From the NCBI RefSeq assembly GCF_904849725.1, contig NC_058521.1, positions 561,988,176-562,052,175 on the forward strand: DNA of 64,000 nt, given 5' to 3'. Under the pieces are notes generated by a model. It ran no database searches. It was not told the origin of the DNA and was given only the letters and a program-made list of their open reading frames with translations. Positions within the stretch are counted from its first letter, which is position 1, and every line of letters starts with the position of its first letter. The DNA comes from Hordeum vulgare subsp. vulgare (taxonomy: Eukaryota > Streptophyta > Magnoliopsida > Poales > Poaceae). The position numbers were made by a program, and so were the translations under genes. Shown in pieces: positions 55,986-64,000 of this stretch.

Positions 55986-56794
55986 GTAATGGGCAGTATC
56001 ATGTTTTCACCACCAATGCTTGCAGGCGCGATAAGAAGGTGAGTCACCGGGCGTATAGTGTATCTGAACCGGCGCTTCCCGGATACCTCCATTGGTCTGA
56101 GAAGACCATAACATGGAGCAGGGAGGATCACCCGCCAAGAGTTGACAACCCAGGCGATTTAGCGTTGGTCGTGGCCCCCCAAGTTGGGGGTTACACCCTG
56201 TCCAAAGTGCTAATGGATGGTGGCAGCAAAATTAATATCTTATATTTTGACACTTTCCAAAGGATGAACCTATTGGAAAAGGACCTGATGCCTTCAACCA
56301 CGGTCTTCCACGGAATCATCCCGGGCAAGTCGGCCTACCCCATAGGCCAAGTCAGGCTCACAGTGGCGTTTGGAACTACGCAGAATTACAGGTCGGAGTC
56401 ACTGATTTTCGAGGTGGTCAAATTGAAAAGCCCCTACCATGCGTTATTTGGGCGGTCGGCTTACGCCCGCTTCATGGCTCGCCCGTGTTATGTTTACCTC
56501 AAGCTCAAAATGCCTGGTCCCAAAGGACCTATCACGGTTGATGGAGATAGAAGGATTGCAAAGGAATGTGAAGAAGGGGACGCGGCTTATGCGAAAGTCG
56601 CTTGCGCTGCAGAGGAGCTCGAACACCATCGGGCCAATGTTGACCCGGCGGACATGTCACCCCTAAAGAAGCCGACTACAGATGCTGAGTCGCCCCTCAA
56701 GTTCAAGCCAACGGATGACACTAAGACAATCGATTTCGTTCCTCGCGATTCATCCAAGCAGTTCACCATTGGGACGGGGCTGGACCCCAAATAG
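55986..56794 (+). pseudogene. Aspartic protease of the Tat-group element
   Basis: Reading VFTTNACRRDKKVSHRAYS, then WSREDHPPRVDNPGDLALVV and the active site VLMDGGSKINILY (DGGS where many proteases have DTGS; usual in this lineage). Downstream are FHGIIPG, YPIGQVRL and YHALFGRSAYARFMA. A TAG at 56792 ends the frame before the RT. Confidence 0.87.
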
Positions 56795-58144
56795 GAAAGC
56801 GCGCTCATCGAATTCATCCGTGAGAATCGGGACATCTTCGCATGGAAACCTTCTGACATGCCTGGTGTACCGAGAGAATTCGCTGAGCACCATCTTAATG
56901 TTGACCCAAAGGCAAAACCCATCCAGCAGTACCTTCGCAGATTTAACGAGGAGCGATGCAAGGCGATTGGGGAAGAGGTTGCCCGTCTTTGAGCCGCCGG
57001 ATTCATCATGGAAGTTTTTCACCCCGAATGGCTGGCTAACCCGGTTTTGGTACTCAAGAAGAACAGTACCTTTCGTATGTGCATTGACTACACATATCTC
57101 AACAGAGCCTGTCCAAAAGATCCCTTCGCTCTTCCCCGCATCGACCAGATCATTGACTCGGTTGCGGGATGCGAACGATTGTGCTTTTTGGACGCCTACT
57201 CAGGATATCACCAAATCAAGATGGCCGTGGAGGATCAAGAGAAAACAACCTTTATAACACCCTTTGGGGCTTTTTGTTATGTGTCCATGCCTTTTGGACT
57301 CAAGAGTGCGAGGGTGACTTATCAGCGCTACATCCGGAATTGCCTCCGCAAACAAATCGGTCGCAACGTCCACGCCTATGTCGACGATATTGTGATCAAA
57401 ATCCGCCAAGGGGAGACACTACTAGAGGATCTCAAGGAAACGTTCGATAATCTACGGGTATATCACATGAAGCTAAATCCCACCAAATGTGTTTTTGGTG
57501 TGCGTGCAGGGAAATTGCTGGGCTTCCTGGTATCGGAGCGTGGCATTGAAGCTAACCCGGACAAGATCAAAGCAGTTACATCCCTTGGAAAGCCGACGAA
57601 CGTTAATCAAGTTCAACGATTGGTGGGTTGCATTGCGGCCCTAAGTCGTTTCATAAGTCGCCTGGGTGAGAAGGCGATCCCTCTTTATCAGTTATTAAGG
57701 AAATCTGATCGATTTGTTTGGACGAATGCGGCAGACGAGGCGCTCGAAACCCTGAAATGCCAATTGGTCAACCCGCCGGTCCTGGCCGCCCCGACTGAAA
57801 AAGAGCCCATGCTTTTGTATATCGCGGCAAATTCGAAAGCAGTAAGTGTGGCAGTGGTCGTTGAAAGAAAGGAGGAAATGAAGGAATACCCAGTGCAACG
57901 CCCGGTGTATTTTATCAGCGAGGTGCTAACCCTTTCCAAGCAGCGGTACCCACACTGGCAGAAGTTGGTATATGGGGTGTTTATGGCGAGTCGGAAACTT
58001 AAGCATTACTTCCAAGAACACCCTATCACAGTGGTTAGCTCTGCCCCCCATGGGGACATCATCCAGAATCGGGAGGCAACAGGGCGGATTGCCAAGTGGG
58101 CAATTGAACTTGGGCCGCACCACATACAGTATACCCCCGCATAG
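56795..58144 (+). pseudogene. RT and gypsy-type RNase H of the Tat-group element
   Basis: From 56795 the frame has FAWKPSDMPGVPREFAEHHL; after TGA 56990 it continues FHPEWLANPVLVLKKN, RMCIDYTYLNRACPKDPFALP, FLDAYSGYHQIKM, MPFGLKSARVTYQR and the active site AYVDDIVIK (near 57376). RNase H of the usual gypsy type follows (LLYIAANSKAVSVAVV, RPVYFISEVL, YPHWQKLVYG), with the first catalytic Asp not conserved. A one-base frameshift near 58140 moves to the next domain. Confidence 0.92.
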
Positions 58145-58149
58145 CCATC

Positions 58150-58485
58150 ATGTCTCAGGCTTTAGTTGATTTCGTCAACGATTGGACGGAGTTGCAGGCT
58201 GCGGAAGACAGGGCTGATCTCACTTACTGGACTATTTATTTTGATGGATCTAGGCAGCTGGAAGGCTCGGGGGCTGGTGTGGTGTTGGTATCCCCTCAAG
58301 GAGATATATTCTACTACGTTCTCCGACTTATGTTTCCATGCACTAACAATGCGGCGGAATACGAAGCTTTTCTTCACGGCTTGCGACTCGCCAAGGAGAT
58401 GAATTTGACGCGAGTCAGATACTTTGGCGACTCTGATTTGGTGGCGCAGCAAGTTTCGGGTACCTAGGATTCTCGGGACCCCATG
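58150..58485 (+). pseudogene. Second (archaeal-type) RNase H of the Tat-group element
   Basis: YWTIYFDGSRQLEGSGAGVVL carries the first catalytic Asp, TNNAAEYEAFLHGLRLA the Glu, and YFGDSDLVAQQVSG the next Asp. This is the aRNH form found next to the degenerate gypsy RNase H in Tat-lineage elements. A TAG at 58465-58467 breaks it, and the last part continues in frame into 58486-58620 with VDHIDRRLNEAADALSRL. Confidence 0.87.
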
Positions 58486-59991
58486 ATGGCGGCTTACAGA
58501 AGAGCTGTGTCTGATGTGGCAGGTCATTTTCATGGTTATCAGGTGGACCACATTGATCGACGCCTCAACGAGGCAGCTGACGCCCTCTCACGACTTGGTT
58601 CCCAGCGAAAGCCAGTTCCTCCCAATGTTTTTCTGGATATTTTACATAAACCATCCGTGATTCTACCATCGGAGGAGGAGTTGGCAATACCAGATCCTGA
58701 GTCTCAGCTCGTGGCGGCTCTCCACGTCACGCCAGATTGGGTTCTTCCTTATCTGGCTTATCTCGCCAGGGGCGAGTTACCAACAGACGAAGTTTCGGCC
58801 CGTCAAATCGTTTGCCGCAGCAAATCCATGGTCATCATCAATGGCGAGTTATATAAGCGGAGCGCCTCTGGAGTTTTTCAGCGATGCGTTTCCTCCGAAG
58901 AAGGATGCATAATCTTAAATGACATTCATTCCGAAGACTATGGGCATCATGCCGGGTCACGCTCTTTGGTGTCAAAGGCTTTTCGTCATGGTTTCTTTTG
59001 GCTGACGGCTCATGCAGATGCAGAAAATATAGTTCGTCGATGCGAAGGATGCCAGCGTTATGGGCGACAGGCTCATGCGCCGGCTCAAGAATTAAGAATG
59101 ATCCCCATCACTTGGCCTTTTGCGGTCTGGGGGCTAGACATGGTCGGCCCCTTTAAAATGTCCTCTAACAAGAAGACCCATCTGCTGGTGGCAGTTGATA
59201 AGTTCACCAAGTGGGTTGAGGCGGAACCTATTGGAGCTTGCGATGCGGAGACAGCGGTCAAATTCTTGAAAAAGCTGATTTTCCGGTTTGGATATCCGCA
59301 CAGTATCATTACTGATAATGGTACTAACTTGTCCCAAGGGGCGATGTAGGAGTTTTGCCGTCGAGAGCATATCCGGCTTGATGTTTCTGCAGTCGCTCAC
59401 CCACAATCTAATGGGCAGGTGGAGCGGGCGAATCAGGAGGTTTTGCGAGGAATTAAGCCCCGACTCATGGTTCCCCTGGAGAAAACCCCAGGGTGTTGGG
59501 TTGAAGAATTACCTTCAGTACTGTGGAGTATTCGGACTACCCCGAACCGGTCCACATGTTTCACCCCTTTCTTTCTGGTCTACGGAGCAGAAGCTGTTCT
59601 TCCCACTGATATAAGGCATGACTCACCTAGAGTCGCCGCATATGTGGAACAAGACAATGAGTTGGCGCGTCAAGACTCTTTGGACGCCTTAGAGGAGGCA
59701 CGTGACCTGGCTGCGGCCCGTTCAGCTATCTACCAGTAGGATCTACGACGTTATCACAACCGCCGGGTTAAGAGTCGGACCTTTCAGGAAGGCGACTTGG
59801 TTCTTCGGTTGATACAAGATCGAGCTGGCATGCATAAGTTATCACCGCCTTGGGAAGGACCGTTCGTCGTCAGCAAGAATCTCCGCAATGGCTCTTATTA
59901 TCTGGTGGATCTTCGGCCTAACCGGCCAACCACGGAGGCTGAGTCAACTCGCCCCTGGAATATTGCCCACCTGCGGCCTTATTACACTTGA
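58486..59991 (+). pseudogene. Integrase of the Tat-group element
   Basis: Zinc-binding module HSEDYGHHAGSRSLVSKA...CEGCQRYG (about 58927-59070), core with Asp in WGLDMVGPF, Asp in IITDNGTNL and Glu in GQVERANQEVLR, then the C-terminal region (FLVYGAEAVLPTDI, EGDLVLR, KLSPPWEGPFVV) ending NIAHLRPYYT at 59991. TAG codons at 59347 and 59737 interrupt it. The frame is the same as that of the second RNase H. A possible polyadenylation signal, AATAAA, lies at 60039-60044. Confidence 0.92.
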
Positions 59992-60089
59992 GCTCTTGAG
60001 CTCTGCATTTTGTAAGTTTTTCAGTTTCATTATGAAGTAATAAAGTTAAAAATACTCCTCGACTTGGGGGCTTCTTCATTAAAGAACAA

Positions 60090-60990
60090 TTTTGTCATCC
60101 TGTTGCGACCTTATGAGCCGACAGAATCATCATCTTAGGGTGGCGCTTGAGCTTTCTGACTCGCCCCATCCTGTCGCGACCTTATGAGCCGACGAAAACA
60201 TCATTATTTAGGGTGGCGCTTGAGCTTTCTGACTCGCCCCATCCTGTCGCGACCTTATGAGCCGACGAAAACATCATCATTTAGGGTGGCGCTTGAGCTT
60301 TCTGACTCGCCCCATCCTGCCGCGACATTATGAGCCGACGAAACCAGCATTTTAGGGTGTGTGCTCGAGCTTTCTGACTCGCCTCATCCTATCGCGACCT
60401 TATGAGCCGATGGAACCAACATTTTTAGGTTGGCGCTTGAGATTTCTGACTCGCCTCATCCTGTCGCGACCTTATGAGCCGAGGAAACCAGCATTTTAGG
60501 GTGTGTGCTCGAGCTTTCTGACTCGCCTCATCCTGTCGCGACCTTATGAGCCGACGAAACCAGCATTTTTAGGGTGGCGCTTGAGCTTTCTGACTCGCCT
60601 CATCCTGTCGCGACCTTATGAGCCGACGAAACCAGCATTTTAGGGTGTGTGCTCGAGCTTTCTGACTCGCCTCATCCTGTCGCGACCTTATGAGCCGTCG
60701 AAATCAGCATTTTAGGGTGTGTGCTCGAGCTTTCTGACTCGCCTCATCCTGTCGCGACCTTATGAGCCGACGAAACCAGCAGTTTAGGGTGTGTGCTCGA
60801 GCTTTCTGACTCGCCCCATCCTGTCGCGACCTTATGAGTCGACGAAGCCATCATTTAGGGTATGTGCTTGAGCTTTCTGACTCGCCCCATCCTGTCGCGA
60901 CCTTGTGAGCCGACGAAACCATCATTTAGGGTGTGCGCTCGAGCTTTCTGACTCGCCCCATCCTGTCGCGACCTTATGAGCCAACGAAAT
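60090..60990. repeat. 13-unit tandem array of about 71 bp
   Basis: Each unit holds CCTGTCGCGACCTTATGAGCC, GACGAAACCA, GCATTTTAGGG and GAGCTTTCTGACTCGCC. Unit starts are near 60098, 60168, 60240, 60313, 60387, 60460, 60533, 60603, 60675, 60747, 60818, 60889 and 60960. It separates the 3' ends of pol (plus) and the antisense gene (minus). Confidence 0.92.
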
Positions 60991-61297
60991 TGCTGTTTTT
61001 ATTGTCCTTCATGGCATGGCCACGAGGGTTTCAAAATCTTTTTCCTGATTTATCTTGAAAATATTTGTTATCATTTATTTTGTTTCACGTATGTTGTTTT
61101 CAAAGCCTAAGTCAGGTTGATGATCAAAGTCACTTCATCCATGGCGGATTAAGCATTTTAAAGGATTCTCAAATGGTGGATCAAATATTTCAAATCGCCT
61201 TAAGGGCGACATAAAGATTCTTTCGAGAGTATTACAAAAGCAGTACCGACTTATGAAAAAGACTTATTACATGGCTCTCAGGCCAAATCGATGAAGT
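60991..61297. other. Spacer between the 71-bp array and the antisense stop codon
   Basis: About 300 bp without repeats or coding signal; presumably 3' untranslated region of the antisense gene. Confidence 0.5.
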
Positions 61298-64000
61298 TTA
61301 CTCTGTTGGCGCCTTCGGATCATTTTGCTGCGAGCTTTGGCCGACCTCAATTTGCAAGGCGCCCAGTACCCAGTTACACTTGGCCAGAGCTGCGAAGTCA
61401 TCTTCATCGGTCAGGATTGATGCCAGATCTGCTTCCAAGTCAAAAGGGTTCTTGGGTCGCTGAGGAGTTAAACTGGTCGTCACAAAGGTTGGCGGGCTGA
61501 CCTTCTTGTTCTTGCTGTCATAAGCAGCCTGATACTTTGATAAATCCAGACTTGCTGCGAATTGGGTTGCCGCCAGCCGGGAGTCCTTGACAACTCGTTG
61601 ATAGTCCTCTTCAACGAATTCTGACCCATCATCTTTGAGTTGAGGAAAGCCTGCCGCTACCTCTTCCGGGTTGATCTCTGGAGCATACGCCAAACAGTGA
61701 CTCAAGGCAGTCAGGATCCCCTTTCGAGCGGCTGACCGAGTTAACTCGCCAATCTGAGGGGGAAGCGTGGATAGGCAGCCAAGCATCTGCTTTATGGAAG
61801 TTATAGGCTCTTTGGCACCCATCACAGCTTTAACAGTTAAAACACTGCCGGTGTATAGTTGCTCTGTCAGCGTGTAAACCGCCTTCAGCATCAGCACGCA
61901 ATCATCCTGAAGGTTGGCGGCTCTCGGACCTGTGTAAGGGGTCTTGATAATCAGCGACTTACAATAAGAGTTATTTATAAAAAAGGGAGAAAAGATCAAA
62001 AGTTTGACTAAGTTTACCAAAGATGGCTTGCGTCATGTTTGAGATATGACGCTTCAAGCCGGACAATTCTTGTTGCACGGTAGCCAGCCTGGCTTCAGCC
62101 TTCTCTGCTCTTTTTGTGGCAGCATCTTGGTCAGCTTGAGCTCTTTTCAAATCGGCTTTGAGTTTTTCCAGCTCAGCCAGGACCAATTGATACTTCTCCT
62201 CCGACTTAGCTCGGGCATCTTGCTGACTAGATAAGTTTTTCTTTAAATCGCCAAGCGCCGATTCAGTCTGAGCAAGAGTTTCCTGTTGAAAGTACAAAAT
62301 AAGGGGCAAGTCTCAGAACTATTGCAAGCAATATCCCTGACACTTGGGGGCTAATGTATACTTTTTTCTTTTCGGATGAAATTATACAATATCAAGACCC
62401 GGCTCATCTTTTTACTGATGACCCGGCCCTTGGGGGTTATTGGTCGAAAGTTTTTTCTAAATTTATCAAGACCCGACTCATCTTTTTAGTGATGACCCGG
62501 TCCTTGGGGGTTACTGGTCGAAAGTTTTTTCTAAATTTATCAAGACCCGACTCAACTTTTTACTGATGACCCGGCCCTTGGGGGTTACTGGTCGAAAGTT
62601 TTTTCTAAATTTATCAAGACCCAGCTCATCTTTTTCTGATGACCCGGCCCTTGGGGGTTAATGGGAGTAATACAATATAACAAAGCTTACCATATGTTTC
62701 TTTTTTAGCATCCACAGCAGGCTTTTCTCCATCTCATAACTCGCCTCCAGGCGACTTGCAAAACCAGAGCAGAGTTCCTTGAACTCCAGATTTTCATATT
62801 CAGAAAGCCTAGCCTTGGAGAGTCCAGACTCAGGAATGGTTTGAGAGGAGGATGCCACATGCTTTGACAAAACCGTTGCCGCCGGTTTGGAGAAGCCGGT
62901 ACCAGTAATAACTACAGCATCCGGGTCTTCTGCTGTCATCAATGGACTTGGCGGCTTAGGGGCATCCATTGTTTCCTTGGGCGAGTTTGGAAGATCCATT
63001 TGATTTTCGGGCTCGCCTTGATCCGGGTTATCTTGGATCTGCACTGACTCTTTGATGGGCTCTGAAATTATGACAGGAGTTGGTCCGCTGGTTTTCCTTT
63101 TCTTGGCCTGTGCCCTAAAAGAGGGGAGAAGCGCATTAAGGAACTGAAAGTTTATTACCTTCAGATTCAAAGTAAGATTATCAAAAGACTTACCCAGGGA
63201 CTCAAATCATTGGCGGAAGTGTTGACATCACTGAGTCGCCAGATGTAGGAGGAGAGTTCTACAAGAATTATACGTCAAAAATATAGGCGGGTTACAGATG
63301 TGATCCAAAGAAACATGAAGAATTGTTATTCATGAGTACCTCATTTGGTTTCCTCTTGTTCGTTGCTGGTAAGCCGGACACCAGATCACCGGAATGACTT
63401 CGGGTCTTCCGATTTGAAGTATGTTGTGCTTTCTTCAGTAGGTAATTTGGGTCCAAACAAGCATTTGGGTGTGAGAAGGGAACTTTCCCACAAATTCGCC
63501 TGGCCGGCTTAGGTGGAGAAGGAGATGAATCGGAGGAAACAGAAATTACCTCAACAGAGTCCTCCTGGCTTTCGTTGTCTTCATTCTATTCAAGAGAGGC
63601 AGAGATATAAATACAGAAGTTAACAGTAGTGGATGGCGAGTGAAAAGAGGATATGTTTTTACCTCCGAAAGTGCATCGCCGACTTGAGACTCATCGACTT
63701 CGGATGGCTCAGCCGCAGCAGCTTTGCCCTTGCCCATGGTTTTCTTTGGGGGCGGCTTAGCGTGCTTCATGGCTGGCCTTTTGGGTTTCTTGGACCAAAA
63801 TTTATCACCTTTCTGAAATAGCATATGTTACAAAATCCACGATACAAGTGAAACATAAGAAGTAAAGACAAAAGGCAGGTTAGATTTGCTCACCTTGGGC
63901 GCCAGATTAATTTTGCAGAAAGGCTTGAGGCCGATTTGGCCGCGTTTTCCCGCAGGCTCGCTAGTCAGCTTCTTGATGATGGTGAAAATATCCTTTTCTG
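61298..64000 (-). pseudogene. Antisense spliced gene of the Tat-group element (7 exons visible, 5' end outside the window)
   Basis: Proposed exons, minus strand: >64000-63894, 63812-63663, 63585-63340, 63258-63194, 63114-62691, 62282-62018, 61929-61298. All introns start GT and end AG, and the exon lengths 150, 246, 65, 424, 265 and 632 keep one frame. Introns are 81, 77, 81, 79, 408 and 88 bp. The product has over 620 residues in view: a basic N-terminal part (KKPKRPAMKHAKPPPKK), an acidic/Ser-rich middle, a helical segment (YENLEFKELCSGFASRL), a long coiled coil (LAQTESALGDLKKNL through LATVQQELSGLKRHI) and a C-terminal helical domain (LMLKAVYTLTEQLYTG, IGELTRSAARKGI, YQAAYDSKNKKV). One TGA at 63204-63202 in the 65-bp exon breaks it. 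I know extra antisense ORFs from Tat elements; function is unknown and the transposase-like naming of such proteins is not supported here. Confidence 0.8.
62390..62660. repeat. About 75-bp minisatellite inside intron 5 of the antisense gene
   Basis: Four copies (the last partial) start ATCAAGACCC at about 62391, 62467, 62542 and 62617. Each carries GATGACCCGG, CCTTGGGGGTTA and GGTCGAAAGTTTTTTC. It explains why this intron is 408 bp while the other five are 77-88 bp. Confidence 0.9.

Larger units (their letters stand above)
53040..64000 (+). mobile_element. Tat-group gypsy retrotransposon with antisense spliced gene (3' end outside the window)
   Basis: Plus strand: 5' LTR (53040-53527), primer site, gag, protease, RT, two RNase H domains, integrase (to 59991), a 71-bp tandem array and then a gene on the opposite strand (61298 to beyond 64000). 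The second RNase H of archaeal type after the usual one, and an extra ORF between integrase and the 3' LTR, are marks of the Tat lineage. Nine premature stops and two or more frameshifts make it inactive. It inserted in the gypsy LTR described at 52524-53039. The polypurine tract and 3' LTR are not in the window. Family name not assigned. Confidence 0.92.

Noticed and set aside
60090..60990. Regularly spaced repeats resembling a CRISPR array
   Set aside because: Units are contiguous with no variable spacers, in a plant retrotransposon with no Cas genes: an ordinary minisatellite.
1..64000. tRNA, rRNA, snRNA or miRNA genes
   Set aside because: None recognised by eye. Only tRNA-complementary primer sites were found; a covariance-model scan was not possible.

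Overview
The window is intergenic plant DNA from a large, repeat-rich grass genome, almost certainly Triticeae (wheat, barley, Aegilops or rye group). The evidence is the families present: BARE1/Angela/WIS-type copia elements, Athila-group gypsy elements, a Tat-group gypsy element and an En/Spm (CACTA) transposon with the GGGACTAAAGG subterminal motif. No host protein-coding gene, tRNA, rRNA or CRISPR array was recognised. Nearly every base belongs to a transposable element, and most are nested, with 5-bp target-site duplications (TSDs) still readable.

Layout. Positions 1-26558 are a minus-strand CACTA element split by two later insertions: a full-length copia element (1037-11530, TSD GGACC, itself carrying a solo gypsy LTR at 1330-2886) and a full-length Athila-type gypsy element A (13908-24052, TSD GCGGC). 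The CACTA pieces read in order from right to left: C-terminus of the TNP2-type transposase, about 335-bp tandem repeats, promoter area with subterminal motifs, then a multi-exon second gene with an acidic exon, a DUF8039-like domain and a proline-rich tail. Positions 26559-31694 are a 5'-truncated plus-strand Athila-type element C. A long foldback repeat (about 31865-32705) and an unidentified LTR fragment (32752-33434) follow.

Positions 33435-42459 are a second, more decayed BARE1/Angela-type element on the minus strand, with an LTR-sized insertion at 39044-40774 (TSD AACAT). Its 5' LTR is cut by another gypsy LTR (42460-53039), which in turn holds Athila-type element B (42800-52523, TSD GTGTT) and is then cut by a plus-strand Tat-group gypsy element that starts at 53040 and runs past the end of the window.

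Points of biological interest. (1) The Tat element carries an antisense, spliced gene downstream of pol: seven exons whose splice phases agree arithmetically, five introns of 77-88 bp and one expanded by a 75-bp minisatellite. A 13-unit array of about 71 bp separates it from the convergent pol gene. (2) All three Athila-type elements repeat the polypurine tract 1.5-2.1 kb inside the 3' LTR, directly after the ORF in the env position. (3) Elements B and C share a 212/222-bp intron placed before that ORF. (4) Element B has gag-protease and the env-position ORF but no reverse transcriptase or integrase, so it is probably mobilised by an autonomous relative such as element A. (5) Nonsense mutations in the Tat element are almost all TAG, as expected from deamination of methylated CAG.
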